From NCBI GenBank assembly GCA_916700875.1, contig CAKAKS010000143.1, positions 1 to 64,000 of the forward strand: a DNA stretch of 64,000 nucleotides, given 5' to 3'. The notes below the pieces were generated by a model. That model made no database searches, was not told where the DNA came from, and saw only the letters and a list, made by a program, of their open reading frames with translations. Both the position numbers and the translations under genes were made by a program. Shown here piece after piece: positions 1 through 10,080 of this stretch. This stretch comes from Sebastes aleutianus (lineage: Eukaryota > Chordata > Actinopteri > Perciformes > Sebastidae). Every line of letters starts with the position of its first letter. Position 1 is the first letter of the stretch.

Positions 1-618
1 AAAGTTGAAACAATATAAGAATTTATTAATAATAATAAATTTAAACGGTGGACAGGGCAGGGTTTCTCAGAGTCCAACGTGGCTGGGATTAAGACTGAAA
101 GTCTTAAAGGGAGCGAGGAGCATGGGGAATGGGGTTCCAGTGTTCCTCCAGATGGTGATTCCAGTCCACTTGTGATCCGAGGGGAAGCAATGATGTTGGA
201 GAGTGAGCAGGTAGGTACAGCAGGAAGCGGAGGCAGCTGGCAGGTAGGTATACCACTAGGACAAAAAGGACAAAAACTGGATGAGCACAAAAAGGTACAA
301 AGTGAGCAGATACAAAGTCAAAAAACTAACGAGCAAGGTTAGAGAGCCTGAATGCGTAACTACCACTGTGGCGACGAAAACGATCTGGCGATGAATGGCA
401 GGAAGACCAGGATTGATATACTGCAGAGTGTGTCTTGATTGATTGATTGGTGTCAGCTGCTCCAGCAACCACCGCCCAGGAGAGGGAGGAGGAGATGGCC
501 ACACCTCCTTACCGACAGACAGACCAGACTAACAGGGTAAAACACACAGGAGACAAAAGGACAGGGAAACAGAGGAAACACAGGGAAACTACTAAACTGC
601 CCAGGTGATAACATGACA
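1..618 (-). repeat. Gypsy 3' LTR, cut by window start
   Basis: On the minus strand the LTR opens with TGTCATGTTATC at 618. It directly follows a polypurine tract (GAGGGGGAGGTAC, 619-631) that lies after the chromodomain stop. Its far end is outside the window. By comparison with the right copy, which ends in AACATAACA at 2951, about 58 bases are missing, giving a full LTR near 675 bp. Confidence 0.8.
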
Positions 619-629
619 GTACCTCCCCC

Positions 630-2640
630 TCAACGAGAGCCTCCAGGCGATTTTCCGGGCTTGTCAGGGTGCGCCTGATTAAAATCCCGGACCAGCTCAG
701 CATCCAGGATGCGGGAATGAGGTACCCAGGACCTCTCCTCTGGACCGTATCCCTCCCAGTCCACCAGATACTGATGGCCCCGGCCTCGCCGTCTAACATC
801 AAGTACTCGTCTGACCGTATATGCTGGCTGGTTGTCAATGATCCGGGCGGGAGGAGGGGGATTGGTTGGAGGGACCAGATGACTGGTGAGGACCGGTTTC
901 AGCTGGGAGACATGAAAAGATGGGTGAATCCTGAAAGACTTGGGAAGGATGAGTCTGACAGTGGAGGGGTTAATGATCCTTTCGATCTCAAACGGTCCAA
1001 TGAAACGTGGTGCTAATTTTCTGGAGTCAGTTTTTAATGGAATGTCTTTGGATGATAACCAAACTCTCTGACCTGGTGTGTAGTTGGGAGCCTGGATTCG
1101 GTGACGATCAGCAATCTTCCTGTTTCTCTCGGCTGTCCTTAACAGCGCTGTCCTGGTGTCCCTCCAAATCTTGCGACAGCGTCGAAGATGATGTTGCACT
1201 GATGGAACAGCCAACCCCTCTTCCTGTGCTGGGAACAGTGGAGGCTGATAACCTAATGATCCTTCAAACGGAGAAACACCAGTGACAGAGGAGGAGAGAA
1301 AGTTATGTGCATATTCTATCCAACTTAGGTGAGCGTTCCAGGAAGTTGGATTTGAAGCGGCAACACAACGTATGGTGGACTCCAGATCCTGATTTGCTGT
1401 CCATTAGTTTGTGGGTGGAAACCAGATGACAGGCTGACAGTAGCTCCCAGAGCATGGCAAAACGACTTCCAAACCTGTGAGATGAACTAAGGACCACGGT
1501 CTGAGACGATGTCCAAAGGAATGCCATGAAGGCGGAAGACATGATTTGTCAAGAGAACAGCGGTCTCACGAGCTGAAGGAAGCTTGGGAAGACCAATGAA
1601 ATGGGCGGCCTTGGAGAACCGGCCCACAATGGTAAGTATGGTGGTCATACCATCAGAAACAGGCAGACCGGTGACAAAGTCCATGCCGATGTGAGACCAA
1701 GGACGACCAGGCGTTGGTAAGGGGCGGAGCAACCCTACAGGTGGTCGATGAGAGGTTTTACCCCGGGCACAAACAGAGCAGGCGAGGACGTATTCCTTAG
1801 TGTCACTATCCATGGTGGGCCACCAGAAGTGTTGTCTGAGGAGTGACAAAGTCCGACTAATTCCTGGATGACAAGCGAACCGAGAGGCATGTCCCCACTG
1901 CATGACCTGAGAGCGGACTGACTCTGGAACAAACAGCCGATTTGCAGGTCCTGTGCCTGGATCTGGTTCCTCCTGTTGCGCCTCCCGGACCGCTGACTCA
2001 ACCTCCCAGGTTAAAGCTCCCACCACCAACGATGCTGGCAAAATGGTGTCCGACCCACTCGGGGTCTCCTTTAAGGCAAACTGGCGAGACAGGGCATCAG
2101 GCTTGATGTTTTTTGAACCAGGACAGTAAGTGATGGTAAAGTTGAAGCGGCCAAAGAATAATGCCCACCGGGCCTGATGGGAATTCAGCCGTTTAGCTGA
2201 CTGGATGTAGGCAAGATTCTTGTGGTCCGTCCACACGATGAAAGGGGTCTCTGACCCTTCCAGCCAGTGTCTCCACTCCTCCAGAGCCAACTTCACCGCC
2301 AATAGTTCCCAGTTACGCCCACTGACAGGCGTCGAGAGAAGAAAGCACATGGGTGCAATTTCTGATCAGGTTTGGAGTGTTGAGAGAGAACAGCCCCCAC
2401 CCCAATGTCTGAAGCATCAACTTCAACCACAAACTGTAGAGAAGAGTCAGGTTGCACCAGAATTGGTGCGGAAGTGAAGCGGTCCTTTAATAAGGCGAGA
2501 GCCTGATCCGCCTCAGGAGATCACCGGAAAGGAACAGCAGGAGAGGTGAATTTGGTCAAGGGAGCAGCAATTCTGCTGTAATCCCGGATAAACCGGCGAT
2601 AAAAGTTGATCAGACTGAACAAAGGTACTGGGGGTGGAGC
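630..2640 (-). pseudogene. Gypsy pol remnant: RT end, RNase H, integrase, chromodomain
   Basis: Minus-strand translation in several frames gives the following parts in order. A reverse-transcriptase tail (FYRRFIRDYS, near 2600) comes first. An RNase H region contains VDASDIGVGAVLSQ and TDHKNLAYIQSAKRLN. The integrase has an H-C zinc finger (near HPGISRT and CSVCARGK) and a catalytic core (GMDFVTGLP). The integrase C-terminal domain contains GPFEIERI and FHVSQLKP. A chromodomain (YLVDWEGYGPEERSWVP) ends at the stop near 630. The open stretches 1487-2350 and 630-1214 are separated by shifts between 1214 and 1487, and a stop interrupts the start of RNase H. It is a polyprotein fragment that cannot be translated as one product. 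Confidence 0.88.
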
Positions 2641-2725
2641 CATGGGTATCGGGAGTACCGGGGGCAAGTCTCGCGAGAGGAGACGGAGCTGCATGGAAGC
2701 TCCCGGATGTGTGGGACTTGTAGTT

Positions 2726-2931
2726 CTATTCCCGGCGTCTCTCCCGAATACGATTATCTAGCCTGATAGACAGATTAATCAAAACGTCAAGTGAGTCAAA
2801 TTCATCACGAACAGCAAGTTCATTTTTAAGTTGCTCAGACAAACCGTGTAGAAAAACTCCTGGTGTTGTCCTAATAAATTTCCATGACTGGAAACTGCCT
2901 TTTGAATGGCATCTTTGTCTGCTGGGTCCAT
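2726..2931 (-). pseudogene. Gypsy gag N-terminal remnant
   Basis: An ATG at 2931 opens a short stretch reading MDPADKDAIQKAV, just inside the LTR. The frame then shifts to one reading FLHGLSEQLKNELAVRD and SIRLDNRIRERRRE, which resembles the capsid end of fish Gypsy Gag. The two parts are in different frames, so a frameshift lies between them. The sequence stops at the internal deletion near 2727. There is no zinc knuckle. Confidence 0.75.
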
Positions 2932-2950
2932 TTGTTGTGCCAGATCGTTT

Positions 2951-3242
2951 TGTTATGTTCTGGTTAAACAAAACGTGGACCCAAAAGCAGCACACACTAG
3001 TCAAGTTTAAAGTTGAAACAATTTAAGAATTTATTAATAATAATAAATTTGAACGGTGGACAGGGCAGGGTTTCTCAGAGTCCAACGTGGCTGGGATTAA
3101 GACTGAAAGTCTTAAAGGGAGCGAGGAGCATGGGGAATGGGGTTCCAGTGTTCCTCCAGATGGTGATTCCAGTCCACTTGTGATCCGAGGGGAAGCAATG
3201 ATGTTGGAGAGTGAGCAGGTAGGTACAGCAGGAAGCGGAGGC
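2951..3242 (-). repeat. Gypsy 5' LTR, truncated
   Basis: This copy matches 1-234 and adds the terminal 58 bases ending AACATAACA at 2951. It stops abruptly at 3242, where sequence from the IFIT downstream repeat begins (compare 5973). About 380 bases at the start of the LTR are gone, so the element was cut by a later rearrangement or deletion. Confidence 0.75.
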
Positions 3243-3439
3243 TTTTGTCTTCCATTAAATGTACTTAAGTCTCAAAACTTGCAGACACTTGTTGAAACCT
3301 GCCTTTAAAGGATACAGCTCGTGCTTTTTTTTTGCATTTTGCATTTGCGTTGAATAGGGCCAAATTTGACTTTTTTGCCTTGCCATGTTCAGCAGGTCTT
3401 CACTGTAAGATTCTCACTTACATTTTAACTTTATCTTAA
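3243..3439 (-). other. IFIT downstream flank, first partial copy
   Basis: This stretch matches the flank downstream of IFIT-A (5972-6170) almost base for base, apart from short indels. It ends at the TTAA target of the inserted MITE. After the MITE the flank resumes at 4114. It is non-coding and marks the left edge of the duplicated IFIT unit. Confidence 0.7.
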
Positions 3440-4113
3440 AGGGACTATTTGTAACTTTCAGAAATGCTTCTTAACAGCGACACCTGTGGCCGTGAAATCA
3501 ACGAAAGTCAGCGCTTGCTCGCTCTAAATATACCTGAACGAGCATCGCTCAAAACAGTGAGGCGACACAAGTCAGCTAAAACCACAATATCACTCTATAT
3601 TTCAGCTGCTTGGCAGTAATGTTAGCTGACCAGACGAAGGTCTCTCCATGAACATGATTTAGATCTGATCCTAGTGTTGGCTTATCCTGCCTAAGTGCAG
3701 GCTGATGCAGCGGAGCTCTGCAGCGAGTCTACTCTGCTCTCTCCGCCCGCAGCCGGAGAGCGGGGGAGACACCGGCACCCGGTCGGTAACGAGAAGCCTA
3801 CATAAATCTCTGTAGAGCTCTGTCACTTCACAAGACACGGAAAACCTCTGTTGGTCTGGAGGAGCTGCAGCAGTTATATTCTGCACAAACGTCCCCTGTG
3901 CATTCTCTAGATATTCTCAGAGCTAAAGTAACTCTTCAGCAGTGTGCAGTGAGCGCGCGTTCACGTCTAGAGGTGGAGCGAGCTGAGCTGTCTGAGTGAA
4001 GGCGAGCATGCAGAGGAGGAGTGTACAGCGGCTACACGCGAACGCGCATATGGGAGCGCGCATGTGTGACGACCCGCTACATTTATGCGCGTACAAAGTT
4101 ACAAATAGTCCCT
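3440..4113. mobile_element. Non-autonomous TIR element (MITE) with TTAA target, piggyBac-like
   Basis: The ends are perfect inverted repeats: AGGGACTATTTGTAACTTT at 3440 and its reverse complement ending at 4113. TTAA lies on both sides (3436-3439 and 4114-4117). The empty site is visible in IFIT-A (ACTTTATTTTAAGAAG near 6158), which has a single TTAA. A TTAA duplication is the signature of the piggyBac superfamily, and that assignment is inferred. There is no transposase reading frame. The interior is CpG-rich with short inverted motifs. Confidence 0.85.
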
Positions 4114-4229
4114 TTAAGAAGTATAGAAGTAGTTTTATATGTAATTAAATTAAAAAGTAAGTAGAGATTATTTAGCAAATGCAATATCTACATTTTTTAG
4201 TAGATTCAGAACCAGTGCTGTTAAAAACA

Positions 4230-4491
4230 CTACGGTTTTTGCAGGTTTGCCAGAAACTCCTCTATGTCTCTACACATTTGGTTCCTGCCTTTGTCTTTAA
4301 TCTTCTTCAGAGTTGTGATGCTGTCCCCATGAAAGGAGGATTGATGCGGTATTGCTGCTGCCTTCATATTATATTGTATTAACCTTTGGTACTCCTGACG
4401 ATCAAGGTGTAAGTATTTTGCATAGAAGTTGTAAAGCATCTGTTTATCTGCAGGTTCCAGATCCCTTTCTAGCAGTTCCTGGTATATCTGC
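4230..4491 (-). pseudogene. IFIT C-terminal fragment
   Basis: The stop is at 4230-4232. The frame upstream encodes the last ~87 residues of an IFIT, including YQELLERDLEPADKQML and the terminal EIEEFLANLQKP-type tail (here RDIEEFLANLQKP). Homology to IFIT-A stops at 4491, in the middle of a TPR helix, and is replaced by unrelated sequence. More than 75 percent of the main exon, the intron and exon 1 are absent, while a promoter-like block survives at 4781-4980. It is a deletion relic, not a working gene, although it could be transcribed from that orphan promoter. Confidence 0.88.
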
Positions 4492-4780
4492 GTACCGCTA
4501 CGTACCGGCCCACTTCGAGCACTGCTCATCTCTCATGACATGTTGAGCCAGACAGCCCATAATGCTTATCTCTATACTCCCTCCCTCATCTCCCTCCCTC
4601 TCCTCCTCCCTATGGCCGCCCGGCACAGAGAGATTGGGCCAGCCCAGTGTCAATTAAGGAAAAGAAATGGGCCGATTTACCTGTTTTATGGGTAAAAACA
4701 AACAACACAAAAAGGCATACGTTGGCCCAAAAGGACGTCGGTCCACCGGGAAAACGCCCGGTATGCCAGATGGCCAGTGG
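4492..4780. other. Unidentified insert replacing the body of an IFIT copy
   Basis: This stretch lies between the IFIT C-terminal fragment and promoter-like sequence. It contains a pyrimidine-rich run (4571-4613) and a self-complementary segment around CCGGGAAAACGCCCGG (4747-4762). No convincing reading frame or target duplication is visible. It resembles transposon or repeat debris, but I cannot name it. Confidence 0.4.
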
Positions 4781-4970
4781 GGGGCATTTGAGCATAGTGT
4801 CTTGTGTTCAGTCTTAATGCACCTTGACTTTCGTTTCCCAGGAATGGAAACCTACAGCCACATCTGAATAAACTAAAACATGACTCATCAAATTTGTCAT
4901 GATATTTTTTCTGATGTTGATTTAAAGTTAGAAAGTTTTTCTTCTTCTTCAGTAATATGATGCCACACTG
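4781..4970 (-). promoter_or_regulatory. Orphan IFIT upstream module with ISRE-like site
   Basis: This block matches the sequence upstream of IFIT-A and -B exon 1. On the minus strand, 4827-4839 reads GGGAAACGAAAGT, an IRF-type site (GGAA-NN-GAAA), one base from the ISRE consensus GAAANNGAAA. The exon 1 that should follow is missing, so the module now points at the C-terminal fragment 4230-4491. Confidence 0.6.
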
Positions 4971-4999
4971 ATATATATATATATATATATATTATATAT
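4971..4999. repeat. (TA)n microsatellite
   Basis: Alternating TA tract, present in equivalent copies near 10149 and 15908 upstream of other units. Tract length differs between copies. Confidence 0.85.
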
Positions 5000-6280
5000 C
5001 AGATATATAATATTCAAACACAAGATGCCATATTCTTTATGGCTGCAACATCTTATCAGATGTTAAGGTGACATGTGCATTATTTTATATTTATATACAT
5101 TTATATATTTAGTAGTCTATATGTGGACACAGTGAGCAGCGGGTATGAAGAGCCATCAGTTACCTGGACACACCTGCATTATGACTCTGCTGCCATCAAC
5201 TGGTGTAACCAGGTTACTGTTGGGTTACCACTTCACACTGACAGGGAAACACTTTGACACAAAGGCTCGTATTTGATCATTTGTCACCTGTTCACATGTC
5301 ACCTTGGAGTTATACAACTATATGTGTGCGATGTTCATCCATGTTGACTTACAAGTTAAAAGTTGTAGTTTGATTAACGTCCATCAGCGCCCTGTGTAGT
5401 ACAGTACTGCAAGATAGTGAAGCCTTAATGAATTTCTTGTATAATAACCACCAAAACAAAACAAACTTAAAGATTTCTTAGTGTACATAATGTATATTTA
5501 TTTGTATTAATAGGCTATTGTGTACAACTGAGACACAGCTTGACATACTTTATACATACAATCAGTTGCATCTGGCAATAATATTCAGGTTACATCAAAT
5601 TATCTATAACATTATCAGAGAGTTTTATATTTCACTACTCCAAAGCTTACAGACATTGAAATTACATATAGTGTAGTTCTTATATAAACTTAAAATACAG
5701 TGCTATGGAAAAAAAAAAAATCAACACAACAGGAATATAATAAACACAGTGATTACATGTAAGTTATGAAAAACAACACTGATCAAAATCTATTTTAATA
5801 AATCATGTGATACTGAACTATGGTAATAACATTTGAACATGTCCACAGTGGATGTTATTTAAAGGACTAGTGTTATTGAATGATTCAGCCTGTTTAGTAC
5901 AGATTGAGTGTACTACTGCTGACAGTTTTTCAGAGCAAATGTGTAGATTTTAAGATAGTTTTTAAAAAAAGCTTTTGTCTTCCATTAAATGTACTTAAGT
6001 CTAAAAACTTGCAGACACTTGTTGAAACCTGCCTTTAAAGGATACAGCTTGTGCTTTTTTTTTGCATTTTGCATTTGCGTTGAATAGGGCCAAATTTGAC
6101 TTCTTGCCTTGCCATGATCAGCAGGTCTTCACTGTAAGATTCTCACTTCTATTTTAACTTTATTTTAAGAAGTATAGAAGTAGTTTTATATGTAATTAAA
6201 TTAAAAAGTAAGTAGAGATTATTTAGCAAATGCAATATCTACATTTTATAGTAGATTCAGAACCAGTGCTGTTAAAAACA
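5000..6280 (-). other. IFIT-A 3' UTR and intergenic flank
   Basis: Non-coding sequence shared by all IFIT units (also near 10180-11220, 15940-16990, 33805-34630 and 60365-61190). On the minus strand an AATAAA (5497-5502) lies about 780 bases after the IFIT-A stop and recurs in the other units, making it a plausible polyadenylation signal. No other gene is visible. Confidence 0.55.
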
Positions 6281-7589
6281 CTATGGTTTTTGCAGGTTTG
6301 CCAGAAACTCCTCTATTTCTCTACACATTCGGTCCCTGCCTTTGTCTTTAATCTTCTTCAGAGTTTTGATGCTGTTCCAACGATAGGAGGATTGTTGCGG
6401 TATTGCTGCTGCCTTCATGTGATATTGTATTGACCTTTGGTACTCCTGACGATCAAGGAATAAGTGTTTTGCATAGAAGTTGTAAAGCATCTGTTTATCT
6501 GCAGGTTCCAGATCCCTTTCTAGCAGTTCCTGGTATATCTGCTCGGCTTTAGCCTGGCCCTGATTGGATTTTGCATATATATTTGCGAGAGCTATGTTCT
6601 TCATAAGTGAAGAATGAGGGTAAAGAGAAATCACCTCCTCATGGAGAGTGATTGCTCTGTCTATCATGCTTTGCTTTGGGCGATTGTCACAAAAAAACAT
6701 GATCTTCCATTTGTAACAGAGTGCAGCACATCTCTTCAAATAACGCTCATCTGGATGGTTTTCCAGAGCCTCCTCTGCCAATTCAATGGCCTCATCAATA
6801 GAAACATAGTTTCTGTAAACCTTTAGTAACGGTTTAATACCATTGTAGCTGCTGACGGGATTTCCCAAAACCTTTCCGGCTAACTCTCGTGCTTCATCTT
6901 CAATTCTCTCTCCTTTCTTAGCACGTTGCTCAAGGTAGTAAACAGCGAGGTACAAGTTCTCTGGATCCTGTTCCTTGGCGATTCTCATTTTCTCCAACAT
7001 GTCAGCCTCCAGCTTTTTGTTGCTGTGCTTTATAGCACTCACTAACCCTATTATGTGGCTGGTGTTCCACTCCACCATGTCCGGCTGCATCTTGATGGCT
7101 CTCTGGAAGTAATCTGCAGCCAGACGCTTTTTATCTCCGCTGAACTTCATCAGGGTCCAGGCTTTTTCAGCGTAGATCTCTGGATGGAGCTCGTCCTGGG
7201 ATGGAGATGGGTATTTATTCATCAGGGCGTCGATCTTTGTCAGGTAAGCCTGACTCTCTGCTTGGTCTCCCAGGTGGTGGTTCAGCCAAGCCAGGTTCCC
7301 GTAGTTCACCACTAACCAGGGACCCTCATCTGCACTTCTTATCTGGCGGAAGGCCTCTGCAGCCTTGTTGAACAAACTCTGGGCGTCTTCAGTCAACCCC
7401 AGCTTGTATTGAACGAACCCCCGCAGGTTGTAAATGTGACCCAGCCAGCTGTTTCCCTCCTCTGTGCCGATGTCCTCGAACTTTTCCTTGCGACGTAGAA
7501 GTACGGACCTGCTGGGGTCCAGATCCCAGGTGAAGTGGCACTGCAGGGCCTCCAGTTTGGACTCCAGTGTAGTTTCACTCTGAGCAGCA
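6281..7589 (-). CDS. ifit: IFIT-A, main coding exon (exon 2)
   Basis: Interferon-induced protein with tetratricopeptide repeats. Members of this family are cytosolic antiviral effectors that bind foreign RNA ends and interfere with viral translation. The exon starts at 7589 after an acceptor (CCCCATCAG) and ends at TAG 6281-6283. Joined to exon 1 it gives about 438 residues, starting MMSAAQSETTLE. Helical TPR-like segments follow one another, including LGHIYNLRGFVQYKLG, NYGNLAWLNHHLGDQ, YAEKAWTLMKF, AIELAEEALENHPDERYL and YPHSSLMKNIALANIYAKS. The reading frame is uninterrupted. In-frame sequence upstream of 7589 (MLFIFPI) is intronic, not the true start. Neighbours are paralogues in the same orientation. 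The exact paralogue name cannot be given from sequence alone. Confidence 0.93.
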
Positions 7590-7805
7590 CTGATGGGGAA
7601 TATGAATAACAAATATTAAAACACATCATCATTATGTTAATATAATATGCTCTTAAGGGTGCTATGTTTGGATAACCACTGTACAGCATGTGAGGAAGGA
7701 AGGACGGAAAGAAGGAAGGAAGGAAGGAAAATATGGATTAAGGAGCATTGAATAGACAGCAAATAAACAAAGTCAGGAAAAATTAATGGGCCAGTAATAA
7801 GGAAA

Positions 7806-8057
7806 TAAAACATCCATCCATTTTCCATTCCCTCTCACTAGCAACGTTTTCCATCTCCTCCTGGGTATCCCGAGGCTTTCCCAAGACAGATGAGATATAT
7901 AATCTCCAGGGTGTTCTGGGTCTACCACGGGGTGTACAACTAGGTGAACGGGAAAACCTCCAAAAGAAGGCGCCCAGGACGCATCCTGATCAGATGTCCA
8001 AACCACCTCAACTGGCTCCTTTCTACACGATGTCTGAGCTCACTTACCCTATCTCTG
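7806..8057 (-). mobile_element. LINE fragment (L2/Rex-like ORF C-terminus), part 1
   Basis: Minus-strand translation gives pieces such as VERSQLRWFGHLIRM and SWESLGIPRRRW, typical of the tail end of a fish non-LTR retrotransposon polyprotein. It lies inside the IFIT-A intron. A MITE interrupts it at 8058 and the remainder continues at 8667. The clade (L2, Rex or similar) is from memory and not certain. Confidence 0.65.
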
Positions 8058-8666
8058 ACGTCCTGGCCACACTGCCTGCATGAGCAGTGTGTGCGGAACC
8101 TCTTGCTTTTTATTTTAGCGCCCATGTTAACAGGTTAGAGCAGCCACACAGCCCATGTGAGTAGCGCGGCTCGGCATGTATAGAGATCGAGGTGTTGCCT
8201 ATGTTTTCGCGTGACGAGCGCATTTTTCAGCAAAAATAGACAGTGAAAATGATCTTTTGACACTATATTGACATCATATCAGTAACATTACTAGTTTCAA
8301 TGTCTATATCTGTACATTACGTCACAGACATGAAAACACTTGTTGTTTCTGTTTCAAAATAAAAGTCCTCTAGCATTTTTTTTTTTTACAGAATCCCTTC
8401 ATTTGTTAACTCAAGTAATTTATTCTGAAATATTTGCAGGGCAGTGTTGTGGAAAATGTAGTGACGTGTGCGGTTCCATGAATTAATAGAGTACCAGCTT
8501 TTAATTGTGGAAATACGGTAGTAATAGCGCAAAGTAAAGAAAGGGCTAGCAGTAGCAACGCAGCAGCAGCAACCCTGTCTGTGTGGACACCACAAGCGTG
8601 CGAGCCGCAGCAGCTCAGCGACAGAGTCGACATGCGCTGCTCACGCAGGCAGTGTGGCCGGGGCGT
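8058..8666. mobile_element. MITE inserted in the LINE fragment (IFIT-A intron)
   Basis: The ends are imperfect inverted repeats of about 28-30 bases. The left end starts ACGTCCTGGCCACACTGCC, and the right end is the reverse complement of ACGCCCCGGCCACACTGCC. The element splits LINE sequence that is otherwise continuous. No transposase frame is seen. The target duplication is unclear, so the superfamily is left open. Confidence 0.65.
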
Positions 8667-8840
8667 AAGCCTGAGCCCAGCTAGGAAACTCATTTTGACC
8701 GCTTGTGTCTGTGATCTCATTCTTCTGATCAATATACAAAGCTCATTACTATAGGTGATGCAACGTAGACCGAAAGCTTTCCCTTCCAACTCAGCTCTCT
8801 TAACGGTTTGCCAGAACTTCCTTGAGGCCACCAAAAGTCT
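8667..8840 (-). mobile_element. LINE fragment, part 2
   Basis: This continues the LINE reading interrupted at 8057, with the region around GGAAACTCATTTTGACCGC and CTCATTACTATAGGTGATG. Such blocks are common in degraded fish LINE copies. It is non-functional. Confidence 0.55.
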
Positions 8841-8859
8841 TTCTCCAAAGATGGCAATG

Positions 8860-9045
8860 GGCTAAGAAATAAGGAAAGAGAGCTGTAAGAGGCGAGGAAG
8901 AAATGGAAGGAAGGGAGAAAGGAAGGGAGGAAATGAGAAGAGAATAATGGGAAAAATGGATGAAAAGACAAAGAAAAGAAAGAAGAGAACAAACAAAGAC
9001 AGGACAGGAAATAAGACATGAGGAAAGAACTCAAGAAAGATGGCT
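8860..9045. repeat. GA-rich low-complexity tract (IFIT-A intron)
   Basis: Long purine-rich run of AAGG/GGAA variants on the plus strand. Apparent reading frames in it are compositional artefacts. The remaining intron up to 9768 holds nothing recognisable. Confidence 0.7.
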
Positions 9046-9768
9046 GAAAGCAGAGCCTCAACTTCCACTGGAAACACATTACAGCAAAAGTTAAATAAAA
9101 AGAACACAATTAATTCATTAAATTAAAACAAAATACAAATATTTAGCATTTCTCCAATTTCTTCACCATAATTACATTCATGGTAGTGGGTGAAACTTTC
9201 AGAAAACAACTGATCAGTAATCATTTTTTTAAAAAAAGAAAATAGCAAAGAACTTTAAAATCCCTCTGGCCCTGGCTGAAAGGGAAAAAGGACGAAAGGA
9301 AAAGAACAAGAAACATATTAGAGAGAAAAGTAGGCCTAAGTAAAAAATAAAGCAAGAAAATTGGGAGTGAAAACTGGATCCATAATGTCAAAGTCTAGAT
9401 GAAATGAAAAATGCCTTATTATATTGTGGACCTATTTAACAAAACATGCATAAAAAAACTACAAAAAAATCAATTCTATGGTATTTCTTTTTTTTTAAAA
9501 TCAAAATCCATCCATCTTTTCCTTCCTGTAAACAAAGCAAGCCTACTTTTTTAGCGGTCCAATCAAATGCGAAGGATCTGATTTCATTCCCTCTCCTGAC
9601 TGGACACCGCTCAAATATTCCCTTTCAGAAGCTAAAGACTCTAACTTACGTTTCACTGCAACTTTAATATTTCAGGCTCTGGGACTCAATGATAAGATAT
9701 TAAATACATCACAATGAAACTCATTATTTACTCCAACAATGATATGAAATGCAGAAGCAGCTACTCAC

Positions 9769-9776
9769 CTCATCAT
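9769..9776 (-). CDS. ifit: IFIT-A first coding exon (ATG ATG AG)
   Basis: On the minus strand GCTGAATGATGAG is followed by the donor GTGAGTAG. The exon ends in AG, which joins T-GCT-GCT-CAG of exon 2 to give M-M-S-A-A-Q. A minimal first coding exon followed by one large exon is the known IFIT gene architecture. The intron is 7590-9768. The same exon is conserved at 15530-15537, 30299-30306 and 38125-38132. Confidence 0.85.
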
Positions 9777-10080
9777 TCAGCTGTTTCCTCGACTCAGTAG
9801 TTCTCTAAATATTGGGCTGTTTGTTGCTCTTGATGCTGGATTTGGGTTCGCTGGTATAAAGTCAGTGATGTCCAACTTCTGCTTTGCTGTAAATGATGTG
9901 ATGTTGTTGAGGACCCAGCAGAAATGTTCATGACGTGGAAGCAGACTGTAGAGGAGGGGCATTTGAGCACAGTGTCTTGTGTTCAATCTTAATGCGCCTT
10001 GACTTTCGTTTTCCCAGGAATGGAAACCTACAGCCACATCTGAATAAACTAAAACATGACTCATCAAATTTGTCACGATA
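9777..10080 (-). promoter_or_regulatory. IFIT-A promoter and 5' UTR with ISRE
   Basis: About 225-240 bases upstream of the start codon the minus strand reads GAAAACGAAAGT (10002-10013). This is a perfect match to the ISRE core GAAANNGAAA bound by ISGF3 and IRFs. It is the best ISRE in the A/B pair. The transcription start is probably within 100-200 bases of the ATG, but no clear TATA box on this strand marks it. Confidence 0.7.

Larger units (their letters stand above)
1..3242 (-). mobile_element. Decayed Ty3/Gypsy LTR retrotransposon with chromodomain integrase
   Basis: The element reads on the minus strand. Two direct repeats (1-234 and 3009-3242, nearly identical) are parts of its LTRs. 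Between them are remnants in the order gag, RT tail, RNase H, integrase, chromodomain. A large internal deletion near 2630-2727 joins gag directly to the end of the reverse transcriptase, so the rest of gag, the protease and most of RT are missing. Several frame changes and stops show that it is dead. The left LTR runs off the window, so no target duplication can be read. The chromodomain after the integrase places it among chromoviral Gypsy elements, which are common in fish. Confidence 0.9.

Noticed and set aside
79..342. 87-codon plus-strand frame in the LTR, repeated at 3087
   Set aside because: Antisense to the Gypsy element and within its LTR. The repetition is due to the LTR duplication, not to a conserved gene.
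7573..7612. Alternative IFIT-A start at an in-frame ATG (MLFIFPI)
   Set aside because: A good acceptor lies at 7590-7591 and a conserved ATGATGAG|GTGAGT first exon is present upstream in four copies, so this ATG is intronic.
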